Shown piece after piece: positions 17,481 to 28,194 of a stretch of 64,000 nt of DNA. The stretch lies in contig NZ_CP165647.1 in NCBI RefSeq assembly GCF_041199985.1, forward strand, positions 1,488,001 to 1,552,000. Reading direction: 5' to 3'. The translations under genes and the position numbers were made by a program. The DNA is from Leptotrichia sp. HSP-536 (GTDB lineage: Bacteria > Fusobacteriota > Fusobacteriia > Fusobacteriales > Leptotrichiaceae). The notes beneath the pieces are model-generated. The model made no database searches. It saw only the letters and a list, made by a program, of their open reading frames with translations, and was not told the DNA's origin. How positions within the stretch are numbered: position 1 is the first letter of the stretch; each line of letters starts with the position of its first letter.

Positions 17481-18382
17481 AGACCTGTTCGATAACTTAT
17501 AGTTCAAAATTATAAATTGCACAAATTAACGAAAATCTCAGGGCAAATTTTCTTCTCTTGTTTCTATATCGTGTAGACACTATCCTAAATCTCTTGATAT
17601 GCCTGTTCACATGCTCTATGTAAATTCTACGTCTTGAAATAATTGAATTGTATTTCTTCTCCTCTTTAGTTAATTTATGCTTTTTTGTCGATTTTTTAGG
17701 TACCAAGCTGTTGCCGTGTATCTTATCTATGCCTATGTATCCCTTGTCGGCAATTAAAAGGACATCTTTTGAAAAATACACACGACTTCTACAGAACAGC
17801 CTGAAGTCATGAACGCTCCCGTGAGAAAACGAGACGTTAAGTATCCTTAAATCCTTTTCGTCTGCCACTATCTGAGCCTTTATCGTGTGCTTTTTCTTTT
17901 TTCCCGAGTAATATCTCCGCTGTTTTTTTGGGGACGCTCAATCTCGCATTCCGTAGCATCAACCAGCACTACTTCTATCTCAGTGTCCCTGACAAGCTCC
18001 CTTTTTTTGGGCAAAGAAAACTTCTCGCTTTTTATCAAGATGTTTTCAACCCATTTAACGCACTCACAGATGGTACTTTTTGCAACACCATATTCAAAGG
18101 CAATATTTTCCATAGTTCTATAGTCACGATAGTATGAAAGCATGATTACAAGCCTGTCAAGAACAGACAGTTTTGGCGGATGTCCGCCTCTTAAATGTTC
18201 AATTCTGTATGCTTCATTCAAAAGTTTCAGCATTTTATCAAAGGTGTTTTTTTTAATGCCAAAAATTTTCTGATAGTTTTCTCCTTTAAGTTTTTTTATT
18301 CTTTCAACATTATTTATCATTTTCATCACCAGTATTATTATACCCTGATATTGGTCTTTATACAAGGTTATCGAATAGGTCT
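17481..18382 (-). mobile_element. 902-bp IS5-family element nested in tnpB
   Basis: Terminal inverted repeats AGACCTGTTCGATAAC and AGACCTATTCGATAAC (one mismatch), flanked by a 3-bp duplication, ATT on the + strand (17478-17480 and 18383-18385). Excising the IS plus one copy restores the tnpB frame through NNSIRIEENKYLV. It holds one transposase in two overlapping frames. A 3-bp duplication fits my recollection of the ISL2-type subgroup, but the subgroup is not certain. Confidence 0.9.
17497..18365 (-). CDS. IS5-type DDE transposase with -1 programmed frameshift
   Basis: The first frame (18365 to 17880) begins with a helix-turn-helix-like region (GVAKSTICECVKWVE) and the first catalytic Asp in VLVDATECEIERP. 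The second (ending at 17497) holds LIADKGYIG with the second Asp and a C-terminal RRRIYIEHVNRHIKRF with the Glu. The overlap has the classic slippery heptamer A-AAA-AAC, read CAA AAA AAC in the first frame (+ strand 17922-17928). A -1 slip gives QKNQRRYYSGKKKKHT, which is the continuous family sequence. Thus the element probably makes an intact transposase. Confidence 0.85.
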
Positions 18383-18385
18383 ATT

Positions 18386-18726
18386 GAATTATTCACACAA
18401 TTTGTCGTATAACTTTTAACACCAGTCTTTTTAGATTTGAACCTCGGAAACTTTGCTCTCTTCTGAAAGAAATTCGTAAACGATCGTCTTACATTCAATT
18501 GAGCATTTGAAAGTGCCAGACTGTCCACTTCTTTCAAAAATTGATTTTCACTTTTCAAACTGGCAGGTGTAATTATTTTATTTTTTCCAGTTTCTTCATA
18601 AAATTTATTTGCAGCATACAAAATCGTATTGTAGACAAAACGAACACATCCAAAAGTCTTGTTTATCAATAATTCTTGCTCCTTATTTGGATAAATTCTG
18701 TATTTGAATGCTAAATTATATTTCAT
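18386..18726 (-). pseudogene. tnpB: tnpB, N-terminal third
   Basis: Starts at an ATG with AAGGAGGTGTAATTTC upstream, giving MKYNLAFKYRIYPNKEQELL, the typical TnpB N-terminus, and runs to NCVNNSI, where the nested IS enters. The frame then reads a few residues into the IS before stopping. The RBS overlaps the end of tnpA, so tnpA and tnpB were translationally coupled. Confidence 0.88.
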
Positions 18727-18730
18727 GAAA

Positions 18731-19125
18731 TTACACCTCCTTTTGATTTTGAATATATTTTTTAATTATCTCTGACGCACCTCCAACACTTACAACTAAG
18801 TAACTTCTGCTCCAAAAATATTCTTTCCACAATCTTCTCCTTATTTCAGGAAATTCTTTTTTATCAACCTGCTGGAAGCACTTTTGTAAGTATTTACAAA
18901 CTTAGAAAGTTCAGTATTAGGCATAGCATTAATCAACATATGAATATGATCAGCATCATGTTCCCACTCTTTAAGAACAATGTTATACTTCGGACATATT
19001 TTTTCAAAAATCTCTTTCAGTCTATTAGAAATTTCATCATTAATGACTTCTCTTCGATATTTTATACAAAAAATCATATGATAATTTATATCAAATACTG
19101 AATGATAATTACTATTATATGACAT
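18731..19125 (-). pseudogene. tnpA: IS200/IS605 tnpA, one-base frame break
   Basis: Y1 HUH transposase that cuts and joins single-stranded ends. The open frame (19125 to 18841) has the HUH motif in DADHIHMLI but stops after LIKKNFLK. Adding one A to the A6 run at + 18857-18862 gives LIKKEFPEIRRRLWKEYFWS and a C-terminal EIIKKYIQNQ with the catalytic Tyr, ending at 18731 just before tnpB. So this is either a true frameshift that removes the catalytic Tyr or a homopolymer sequencing error. Confidence 0.85.
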
Positions 19126-19360
19126 TATTATTAAATACTTCTATATTATTTAACTGAATAAATTATATCATAAATATATCCTTTTTTCAATTTTTTTACA
19201 AAAAAAGCAATTCATCTCCCGCTTGTAGAAGCCGGAGACTTCTTGCTATCTTTTGTTAAAAACTGTAAATTAATCAGTATGTATAATCAAATTCAGTCAA
19301 AAATTTTCATTTATTTATTTTTTTATAATTTTTACAGTCAACTTTCTACTATAACTAATC

Positions 19361-19978
19361 TTATTTTTTTTCAGCAAAATTATCCCTTAGCACTTTCAAA
19401 TTATTCTTTGCATGCTCATCTCCAAGTACTGAGGCCTTTAAAAACCATTTTTCCGCTTCCTCAAATTTTCCTTCGCCTACAAAAATTATTCCCAGATGAT
19501 TCATTGCATCTGAATTATTTTTCAAAGCTAAATGTAAATAAATATCTTTTTCTTTGTCAGTCTGATGAGTTTTATTATAAAATATCAGCAAGTTATTTTT
19601 TGCATTTCCACAATCTTTTTCGACTGCCTGCAAGTAATATTTTTCCGCTTCTTCATGTTTGCCATTCTGCTCATATAAAATTGCCAAATTCCCCAAGGCA
19701 TTAAAATCCTGATTTTCAATTGCCAACAGATAATACTTTTTAGCATTTTCAAAATCATTCTGACTGGCATATAAATATCCCAAATTATTGGCAAATTCAT
19801 AGTCCCCAGCTTCAATAGCTTTCAAGAACCATTTTTCAGCATTTTTATTTTCATTACTATTCTGAAAAATAAGACCGATTTCATTCATTGCCTTCGTATC
19901 CCCAGACTGTATCCTTTTCATATATTCTTCAAATAATTTATCTATTCCATTTAATTTATCTATTCCATTTTTTTTCAT
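19361..19978 (-). CDS. TPR/Sel1-like repeat protein
   Basis: A 205-residue soluble protein of about five 36-residue repeats of the form AEKWFLKAIEAGDYEFANNLGYLYASQ, intermediate between TPR and Sel1 repeats. No signal peptide. N-terminus carries a short duplicated GIDKLNGIDKL, a small tandem repeat in the DNA. Likely a protein-interaction scaffold; partner unknown. It lies 70 bp downstream of rph on the same strand. Confidence 0.82.
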   Translation of the reverse strand: MKKNGIDKLNGIDKLFEEYMKRIQSGDTKAMNEIGLIFQNSNENKNAEKWFLKAIEAGDYEFANNLGYLYASQNDFENAKKYYLLAIENQDFNALGNLAILYEQNGKHEEAEKYYLQAVEKDCGNAKNNLLIFYNKTHQTDKEKDIYLHLALKNNSDAMNHLGIIFVGEGKFEEAEKWFLKASVLGDEHAKNNLKVLRDNFAEKK

Positions 19979-20046
19979 CTGTTTTCAGTTTCCTTTTTAA
20001 ATAATTTTTCATATCACTTTAGAAATATTTTTACTATTTAATTCTC

Positions 20047-20757
20047 TTATAAAACAAATAATTTGTCAAAAGCGATTTTGGACAACTCTATAAACTTCAA
20101 AAGTTCCGTCTGTGTAAAAGTCGCCTCTTCACCAGTTCCCTGCAATTCAATAAACTCACCTTTGTTATTCATTACGATATTCATGTCCACATCCGCTTTT
20201 GAATCTTCTTCGTATTCCAAGTCAAGAAGCAACTCATTTCGAACTTTCCCAACGCTTATTGCCGCAACTTTGGCTTTAATCGGTATTTCCTTCAGTTTTC
20301 CTTCATCAATCAATCTTTCTATTGCCAATTCTAAAGCCAGATATGCTCCTGTTATTGAAGCGGTTCTTGTTCCCCCATCAGCCTGAATCACATCGCAGTC
20401 AATCATTACTGTTCTTTCTCCTAATTTTTCCAAATCTATTGCCGCTCTTAAAGCTCTTCCAATTAATCTTTGAATTTCCATTGTTCTTCCAGAAAGCTTT
20501 CCTTTTGTTGATTCTCTTTGAACACGTGTATTTGTAGCTCTTGGAAGCATGCTATATTCAGCTGTTATCCATCCTGAACCTGTTCCTTTTAACCATCTTG
20601 GTATTTTTTCCTCAATTGTTGCATTACAAATAACTTTAGTATTTCCAAATTCAATTAGGACTGAGCCTTCTGGATGAATAATGTAATTTCTAGTTACTTT
20701 TACTTCTCGCATTTCATTATTTTTTCTATTATTCTTTCTCACATTTTCTCCTAACAT
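20047..20757 (-). CDS. rph: Ribonuclease PH
   Basis: Phosphorolytic 3'-5' exoribonuclease that trims tRNA 3' ends. The 236-residue protein shows HPEGSVLIEFGNTKVICNAT, the RESTKGKLSGRTMEIQRLIGR basic region, IDCDVIQADGGTRTASITGA with the phosphate site, and DLEYEEDSKADVDMNIVM. The N-terminal 17 residues up to MREVKVTRN are unusually Asn/Lys-rich, so a start at that internal ATG is possible. It follows glyA by 12 bp and is probably cotranscribed. Confidence 0.95.
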   Translation of the reverse strand: MLGENVRKNNRKNNEMREVKVTRNYIIHPEGSVLIEFGNTKVICNATIEEKIPRWLKGTGSGWITAEYSMLPRATNTRVQRESTKGKLSGRTMEIQRLIGRALRAAIDLEKLGERTVMIDCDVIQADGGTRTASITGAYLALELAIERLIDEGKLKEIPIKAKVAAISVGKVRNELLLDLEYEEDSKADVDMNIVMNNKGEFIELQGTGEEATFTQTELLKFIELSKIAFDKLFVL

Positions 20758-20769
20758 TTATTTTCCATT

Positions 20770-22014
20770 TTATTTATTTTTATAAAGCGGAAATTTTTCT
20801 GTTAATTTTAAAACTTGTTCCTTTACTTGAACAATTTTTTCACTATCATTTATATTCCCTAAAATAGTCAATATAAATTGTGCTATTTGTCTTGTTTCTT
20901 CTTCTTTAAATCCACGGGCTGTAATTGCAGGCGTTCCAAGTCTTATTCCGCTTGTGACAAATGGTTTTTCAGGATCATTTGGGATGGCATTTTTGTTACA
21001 AGTTATTCCAGCTTCTTCAAGTTTTGCTTCAGCCAATTTTCCTGTAACTCCCATTGGACGTAAATCTACTAGCATTAAATGGTTATCAGTTCCACCACTT
21101 ACAATTCTAAGCCCGCCTTTTGCAAGTTCTTCAGCCATAACTTTCGCATTTTTAGCTACTTGTTCCTGATATTTTTTAAATTCTGGACTAAGCGCTTCTT
21201 TAAAAGCAACAGCTTTTGCGGCAATTATATGAACTAATGGTCCACCTTGTATTCCTGGAAATATTGTTTTATTCACTTTTTTAGCTATTTCTTCATTATT
21301 TGTCAAAATTATTCCACCACGAGGCCCTCTTAATGTCTTATGAGTTGTAGAAGTTACAACATCTGCATATTCTATTGGATTTGGATGAAGTCCAGCTGCC
21401 ACAAGTCCTGCAATATGAGCCATATCAACCATCAAATATGCCCCTATTTCATCAGCAATTTCCCTAAATTTTTTAAAGTCAATAATTCTCGAATATGCAC
21501 TTGCTCCTGCAACTATCATTTTAGGCTTCTCTCTTAAAGCGATTTCTCTAACTGCTTCATAGTCGATTAATTCAGTTTCAGGATTTAATCCGTATTCTAG
21601 ACCGATATAATTTTTTCCTGAAAAATTTATTTTATAACCGTGTGTCAAATGTCCACCTGCACTAAGGCTCATTCCCAAAATTTTATCTCCAGCTTCAAGA
21701 AGTCCCACATAAACTCCCATATTAGCTTGTGAACCTGAATGCGGCTGAACATTCACATATTTTGCCCCAAATATTTCTTTTAATCTTTCAACTGCCAAAC
21801 TTTCTACAACATCAGAATTTGAACATCCTCCATAATATCTTTTCCCTGGATATCCTTCCGCATATTTATTTGTAAATACTGACCCTGAGGCTTCCATTAC
21901 CGCCTTTGAAACAAAATTTTCTGATGCAATAAGCTCGATTCCTTCTTCTTGTCTCTTTTCTTCTTCCACAATCGCATTATAGACTTCCAGATCTGCATCT
22001 TTCACATAACTCAT
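20770..22014 (-). CDS. glyA: Serine hydroxymethyltransferase
   Basis: PLP enzyme interconverting serine and glycine and charging tetrahydrofolate with one-carbon units. The 414 residues are normal. Diagnostic stretches are IELIASENFVS, KYAEGYPGKRYYGGC, MVDMAHIAGLVAAGLHPNP and the PLP lysine in VVTSTTHKTLRGPRGG. The ATG follows AGGAGGAATTAG. First gene of a glyA-rph-TPR unit. Confidence 0.97.
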   Translation of the reverse strand: MSYVKDADLEVYNAIVEEEKRQEEGIELIASENFVSKAVMEASGSVFTNKYAEGYPGKRYYGGCSNSDVVESLAVERLKEIFGAKYVNVQPHSGSQANMGVYVGLLEAGDKILGMSLSAGGHLTHGYKINFSGKNYIGLEYGLNPETELIDYEAVREIALREKPKMIVAGASAYSRIIDFKKFREIADEIGAYLMVDMAHIAGLVAAGLHPNPIEYADVVTSTTHKTLRGPRGGIILTNNEEIAKKVNKTIFPGIQGGPLVHIIAAKAVAFKEALSPEFKKYQEQVAKNAKVMAEELAKGGLRIVSGGTDNHLMLVDLRPMGVTGKLAEAKLEEAGITCNKNAIPNDPEKPFVTSGIRLGTPAITARGFKEEETRQIAQFILTILGNINDSEKIVQVKEQVLKLTEKFPLYKNK

Positions 22015-22079
22015 TCTAATTCCTCCTATTTTTTACTGTTCATAAATTACAATATTAATTGCAACATTTTACCAAATTT

Positions 22080-23057
22080 TTATTTTATAATTTTTATTTT
22101 TCTATAATTATAATAAAGGGCTTTTACCAAATCATATTCAAAAGGTGAATTTAAATCCCCGTATCTCATACTAAACATGGAACGCGCATTTAACCCAGTA
22201 ACAATAGGTCTTGCAGCTCCGTAAATCTTTTCATCAAATACTCCTGTATCAAAAAATAGCTTGTCTTCCGCTAAGCCTCGTACTGCTCCTTCTCCCAACG
22301 TGTCTACTGCCGTTCCAAATGCATCTCTCAAGCTGCTCGGACCAAGTATTGGCAAAACTAAATACGACCCTTCCTTTACTCCATAATGTCCTAATGTCTC
22401 TCCCATTGTTTCAGGATCGTTTTTCATTCCAAATTTTGTAGCAACATCCGTTACTCCCAAGATTCCTACAGTTGAATTTACAACAAATCTTCCAAGTGCA
22501 TTTATTGCTTTGCCAGGTTTTAACTGTAATACTGAATTTATAAATGTAGGTATTTCTTTAAAATTATTATAAAAATTGGAAATTCCTTTTCTTATTGGTT
22601 TTGGAACAATTGCTGAATATACACGTGAAACTGGATAAACCACTTTTCTATCAAGCTGTGTATTAAAAGCATACATTCTTCTATTAAAAGGTTCCAATGA
22701 ATCTTTTATTCCTGTTAATTTAAAAACTTGACTTGAAACAATATAATCTTCATTCAGTTCTTCTAAATTTGTTGCTAATATTCCATAACTGTCCTGCTCA
22801 AAAGCAATATATTTATTTTTATCAAGTTTATTTTTTTTTGTATTTATGTTCGTCTGCGAAACCAGCTCAACATTTTTTTCAGATGTTTGTGCATTTCCAT
22901 CGACAAATTTTACAAATAAATCATCATTCGTTTCCTTTTCATTTTCTTCCATAAACATTACGGTATCTTCATTTTTTATTTCTTTTATTTTAGATTGTCC
23001 AACTGTCGCAATAATCATCATTGTTCCAATTATTATAAATTTATTTTTCCCAGCCAT
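22080..23057 (-). CDS. mlaA: MlaA (VacJ) family outer-membrane lipid-asymmetry protein
   Basis: MlaA removes phospholipids from the outer leaflet of the outer membrane. The MlaA domain spans about residues 100-310: DSLEPFNRRMYAFN, PKPIRKGISNFYNN, EIPTFINSVLQ, GRFVVNSTVGILG and GHYGVKEGSYLVLPILGPSSLRD. Instead of the usual lipobox there is a signal-like N-terminus without Cys and a roughly 75-residue acidic, low-complexity linker. Its ATG follows the upstream hydrolase stop by a single base, with GGAGG inside the end of that gene, so the two are translationally coupled. Its presence argues for a diderm host. Confidence 0.92.
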   Translation of the reverse strand: MAGKNKFIIIGTMMIIATVGQSKIKEIKNEDTVMFMEENEKETNDDLFVKFVDGNAQTSEKNVELVSQTNINTKKNKLDKNKYIAFEQDSYGILATNLEELNEDYIVSSQVFKLTGIKDSLEPFNRRMYAFNTQLDRKVVYPVSRVYSAIVPKPIRKGISNFYNNFKEIPTFINSVLQLKPGKAINALGRFVVNSTVGILGVTDVATKFGMKNDPETMGETLGHYGVKEGSYLVLPILGPSSLRDAFGTAVDTLGEGAVRGLAEDKLFFDTGVFDEKIYGAARPIVTGLNARSMFSMRYGDLNSPFEYDLVKALYYNYRKIKIIK

Positions 23058-23058
23058 T

Positions 23059-24321
23059 TTAATTTTCCTCCAGTTTATCCACTATCAAATTTGCCACATC
23101 TTTATGCCATAAAATTCCTATATGCCCGCCAAATGGTATTATAACTTTATTTGAAAATGTATTTTCTATGTAATCTAAATCCTGATTTGAATATAAAATA
23201 TCATCTCTAGATGTTATAAATATAATATTCTTATTATTTCTAGTTATAAAATCCTGACTGTTTTTTAAGTCAAATTCATTTATAAATTCATTAAAGTCAA
23301 GATTAGGATTTTTATTTTCTTTCAAATACGGATATAAAATTTCTTTTGCATATTCATCAAATGAAATTGACAACCCTTCCCTAAATTCCTTTGAAATAGA
23401 ATCAAAACGTTTGTAAGATTTTTTGTCTGAAAGTCTCCCAATAGCTTTTCTTCCACTAAATACTTCTCCAGCAAATGTCATATTAGCCGAATAAAATCTA
23501 AACAGTAATCCTGTCAGTACTTCAAAATCCTTTTCTCCCAATCCAAATTTTCCTAATGACTTAGTAAGATTCGAAAATTCAATGTCTTTTATTTGAATTG
23601 ATTTATCATACATAAGTCTGCTAAATATTGTATCCATATATTTTTCCAAACTTCTCGCATCATATATTCCATTCTTTACTAAAAATCCATCTAAATTCTG
23701 TGTTGCAGTTAAAATACTGACTGGACAATTTAATAGCAAAGATTTGCTAATTCCAATTTTTTTATTATTTTTTTCATCCATTTCGTAAAGTAAAAGCGAC
23801 TGAAAAGCACCCAAACTATAACCACTGATATATGTTTTATCAATCTTCATTCCTTCAGATTTTTCCTTAGAAATAGCCTGACTTATCAGAGAATATAATT
23901 GTGCAGTTTCATCTTTTATATACCCTGCATACATATTTTTACTTTGGCTTACAATATACGGCATTGTTGTTGGTGAACTAAATGCAATCACGTTATAGCC
24001 CTTGTCATAAAATACATTTGCTAGATATAGCGACATTCCACTGCTATACAGAGAACCTGTTCCCGAAATTAAAACTATAAGTGGCGCTTTTCCCTTCTGA
24101 GTCCATACACCGTATTCATAATCCTTCCATTGTCTTAATATTTCAGGAATTTTTTTTGTTGTTGTAAATTTTTTAACTTTTGGCGCTTTTGTATTTTTAA
24201 ATTTGTACTGCTCATTGGCAGGGGTTCCGAGAACTGTTGCCATTATTCCACTGTCTTTATATGGATAATCACTTGCTATCTGTGAAACATCCACTTCAGC
24301 AAAAACTATGCTAGATAGCAA
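23059..24321 (-). CDS. Exported alpha/beta-hydrolase coupled to MlaA
   Basis: A 420-residue (open frame from a TTG) alpha/beta-hydrolase-like protein with nucleophile elbow GYSLGAFQ near residue 170, an early LIVLISGTGSLYSSG oxyanion-type loop and a late FGGHIGILWH with a candidate catalytic His. The N-terminus is problematic: adding one A to the A6 run at + 24346-24351 would start translation at the ATG of 24356 and give a perfect Sec signal peptide (MLKKLLRLVTIFLLSSIVFA). The coupling to mlaA suggests a lipid-related envelope role. Substrate unknown. Confidence 0.78.
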   Translation of the reverse strand: MLSSIVFAEVDVSQIASDYPYKDSGIMATVLGTPANEQYKFKNTKAPKVKKFTTTKKIPEILRQWKDYEYGVWTQKGKAPLIVLISGTGSLYSSGMSLYLANVFYDKGYNVIAFSSPTTMPYIVSQSKNMYAGYIKDETAQLYSLISQAISKEKSEGMKIDKTYISGYSLGAFQSLLLYEMDEKNNKKIGISKSLLLNCPVSILTATQNLDGFLVKNGIYDARSLEKYMDTIFSRLMYDKSIQIKDIEFSNLTKSLGKFGLGEKDFEVLTGLLFRFYSANMTFAGEVFSGRKAIGRLSDKKSYKRFDSISKEFREGLSISFDEYAKEILYPYLKENKNPNLDFNEFINEFDLKNSQDFITRNNKNIIFITSRDDILYSNQDLDYIENTFSNKVIIPFGGHIGILWHKDVANLIVDKLEEN

Positions 24322-24538
24322 AAATATTGTTACTAGCCTTAATAATTTTTTAACATCTTTCTGATTATGTGAAAATTCTTTTGCACATATCTCCTTTCTT
24401 TTTAATTATACTTTTATTCTTATAATTTTAATTATATTCTATCAAAAATATCAAAAAATTACCAGTAAAAAAGTTTGGTAAAATAAATAAAAAGATATAA
24501 CTTGAAATTAAGTTCACTTTTTTTAACTTCGCTAACAA

Positions 24539-27500
24539 TTAAACATCCACCGATACAATCTTAGTTTCTCCAATTTCCTTATTCATCGTAACTCCATAAA
24601 GCCTGTGAGAACCTTTCATCGTTTCCTTGTTATGAGTAATCAGGATAAACTGTGACTTATCAATAAACTGATGCAGTAATTCCACAATTTTTTTCGTATT
24701 TTTCTCATCCAGCGCCGCCTCAATTTCATCAAAAAACGTAAACGGACTTGGCTTAAACATAAAGATTGCCATTATAAACGACACTGCCAGCATTGATTTT
24801 TCCCCGCCTGAAAGTAGCAGCAAAGTCTGTTCAGGCTTGTTTTTATATTTTACGCTAAGTTCTAGACCTGTCGTTAAAAGATTTTCTGGATCAGTCATCT
24901 TAATTGTTCCTTTTGCACTATTTAGAATTGTTTCACACATATATGCAAAATTTTTATTTATTTCTTCGTAAGCCACCAAAAATTTATTTGTAACTTCCTG
25001 TTCAATTTCCCGTATAAATCCAAACAGTGCTTCCCGACTTTCCAGCAAATCCTTTTTTTGATCTATAATATTCTGATACCGCTCATTTTCATGCTCAAAT
25101 TCTTCAATTGAGGACAGATTCACTGCCCCTATATCATTACGATTTTTCTCATTTAATGATAATTTTCTTTTCGTTGCCATCAGTTCATTTTCATCAGCAA
25201 TTTCAAAATATTCTTCATCATTCAGAATTTCTTCATTTCCCAGTTCATCAAATTCAGCTTTCTGATATTTTAATTGATTTTCATTTTGAGAAATTTTTTC
25301 CGTTAACGTTTCATAATCTTTTTGATTTTGAAATATTTTCAATTCAGCATCTTTTACTTCACCAATAAATTTTATTTCCTTTTCTTCAACTTCGTAAATA
25401 TTTTTTTCAGTTTTCTGAATTTCATTTTGAATATTTTCAATAATTTCTTCATTTTTCCCAATTTCACTTTTCTTATCGGATATTTTTTTCAAAAGCTCAT
25501 TTCCCAGCAATTCTCTTTTTTTCTCAAATTCATTCAGTTCCAGCTTTTCATTCAATAATTTCTTATAATCAGATTCAATTTCAGCAAACCGATTTTTATT
25601 ATTATCCGTTCTAACTTTCAGAATTTCATAATCCCTGTCCGCAACATTCAATTTCTGAATAAATTCGTCAATATTCTCAAAATTTTTCAGTTCTTCATTC
25701 AAACTTTCCATTTTCAAATTATTTTCTTCAATAAATTTTTCAATATTCTGAATTATTGCAAAATTTTCCTGAATTTTTGTTTCTTTGTCCAAAATAAATT
25801 TTTCATTTTCCGAAATTTCATAATTTAGAGTATTAATTTCTCTCTGTTTTCTGTCAAATTTAATACTAAAATCATTATAATTTTCATTAAAGTTCTGATA
25901 TTCATTTTTAAAATTTTCAAATTTTTTCTCAAATTCTATTCTTTCAGATTCAATTTTTTCCCCTTCTGAAACAATTTCTAATAATTTTTTTTCAAATTCT
26001 TTTAAATTCTTTTTATTTTTTTCAATTTCACTTTCCAGATGTTTCAATTCCTTTTTCCGTTCCAAAATCTCATCTTTCCCTTTAAACGAATGCCCACCAG
26101 TCATTCTCCCACGAGAAGTGATAATATCCCCTTCAAGTGTAACAATCCTGTCATTAAATCCCTTTTTCAAAAGCTCTGTCCCAACTTCCAGATTCTCTAC
26201 AACAACCGAATTTCCATACACAAACTGAATAACTTTTTCTATATTTTTATTTACAAATTTTTTATCAGCTTTCACAATATTTCTCGCAAAATCGATAATT
26301 CCATTTTTTCCTTTTGTATTTAAAATTATATTTTGACTTTCTTCCTCTGACATTTTATTTTTTAAATTGTTTTTTTGTGAAATTTTTTCAATTTTAGGTA
26401 AAAAATCATTCATTTTTGAAACACGGATATTTTCAATTGGCAAAAATGAAGCTCTTCCCAGCTTTCTTTCCTTCAGAATCCCAATACATTTCTTCCCAAT
26501 TTCACTATCTTTTACAACAATATCCTGAAACATTCCTCCTGATAAAGTCTGAACCGCTTCCTCAAATCCCGATGGAATATCAATCAGATTAACAAAAGCA
26601 CCGATAACTCCATCAATTTTTTCATTCAAAATATATTTTATGCTCCGATTAAAAGTTTCATTTTTTTCAAGTGCATTCGCAATCGCCTTATGCTTGACTT
26701 CAGAACTTTGAAGACTATAGCTAATCTCATTCTTTTTATTATTAATTCTGGAATATTCTTTTCGCAATTCATCAGTTTTTTCTCTTAATTTTTGAATTTC
26801 TGATTCATTTTCAAGTTTTTCCTTTTCCTTTGCAAGCTTTTGATTTTCAATTGCCTGTTTTTCCTGATTTATCTTTTCAAATTCCATTTCCACAGATTTT
26901 TTTTCAATAACAAGCCTTTTATTTTCAGATTTTGCCGTCAAAACTCTTTTTTCCAAATCTTCATTTTCCCCAGAAATTTTTATTTTATCCACTTCAAAAT
27001 TAGAATTTTTTTGTGTGCATTCTTTTAGTTCAGATACTATTTTCTCATTCTTTCGTTTAAGCTCTCCAACTTTATTTTCCCACTCAGATTTTTCCTTTTC
27101 CTTTGAAAATAAATCTTTTGTTATTAATTCAAGCTCATTTTTAGAATTATTCAGAATTTCCTCTTTTTCTGCAATATCCTTATCCAAAATATTTTTTCTT
27201 TTAGATTTTTCATTTGCTTCAGTTTCTAAATTAGAATTTTGATTAACTAGCTTTGAATATTCATCTTTTAAATTTTGAATATTTTTTAAATTTTTTCTAT
27301 TTTCATTTTTTTGATTTTCTAAATTTTTATGCAATTCTTCCTTAATTTCAATCATTTTTTGAAGTTCATCTTTTTTATGTAAAAGATTTTTTCGTTTTCT
27401 TTCAATAATTCCTTAATTTCCTGATTTTTTTCCTCATATTCATATTTTAAGGAAGTTTTTTCATTTACATTGTACTCCAGAACCATAAACTTCTGCACAT

Positions 27501-28166
27501 CAATTTTTTTGTATAATTTTTAAACAATCGTGCTTTTGCCTGTTCATCCTTCAAGTAGTCAACACGCAGTTTCAGATCCTTTTCTACATAATCAATTTTT
27601 TCAATTTCATTTTTCAAATCCTGCAGCTTTTTTTCAGAATCTTCCTTTTCAATCTTAGCTCTTTTGACTCCAGCTGCCTCTTCAATAATTTCTTTCAGCT
27701 CCTTAGACGAAGAACTAATAATTCTCTCCACACGTCCTTGCCCAATTATTGAATAAGCCTGCTTTCCAATTCCTGTATCCATAAAAAGATTATGAATATC
27801 CTTAAGCCTAGACTTCTTATTATTTATCAGATACTCATTTTCCCCAGTCTTAAAAATCCTTCGAGTAATCTTAACTTCCGAAAAATCCACATCCAAATAT
27901 CTATCCTCATTATCAATAATAAGACTAACTTCCGCCATAGACTTTGGCTTCTTATTCTTCCCGCCAGAAAAAATAATATCCGCACTTTCCTTTGCCCTAA
28001 TATTCTTATAGCTCTGCTCTCCCAGAACCCACAAAATCGCATCCAGAATATTACTCTTTCCACTCCCGTTAGGCCCAACAATCGAAGTAATCCCATTGTC
28101 AAACTCCACAACAGTCCTATTTGCAAACGATTTAAATCCTGTCAGCTCCAATGCTTTTAAGTACAT
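24539..28166 (-). pseudogene. smc: smc, chromosome segregation ATPase, frame broken twice
   Basis: SMC protein that compacts and separates chromosomes. N-terminal head with GPNGSGKSN (Walker A) from 28166; two long coiled coils; hinge around EKIDGVIGAFVNLIDIPSG and GGHSFKGKDEILERK; C-terminal head with LLSGGEKSMLA and FFDEIEAALDE (Walker B), ending GETKIVSVDV. The frame breaks at + 27504-27510 (T7) and again at + 27387-27392 (T6); one extra A in each run on the coding strand restores a continuous protein (NYTKKIDVQKFMVLEYN, ENEKNLLHKKDEL). Because SMC is generally important for growth and all other parts are intact, sequencing error is the likelier explanation. Confidence 0.93.
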
Positions 28167-28194
28167 CTTTTTCTCCTAAAATTTGCTTTTGATT

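Larger units (their letters stand above)
16605..19245 (-). mobile_element. IS605-type element, interrupted by an IS5-type element
   Basis: Peel-and-paste type element with tnpA then tnpB on the same strand. Subterminal hairpins are visible: a perfect CTCCCGCTT-loop-AAGCGGGAG at 16621-16642 (right end) and TCTCCCGCTT-loop-AAGCCGGAGA at about 19214-19237 (left end). tnpB is split by a 902-bp IS with an AAT duplication and has an additional stop. tnpA has a one-base frame problem. Exact borders need comparison with an empty site. Confidence 0.85.
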
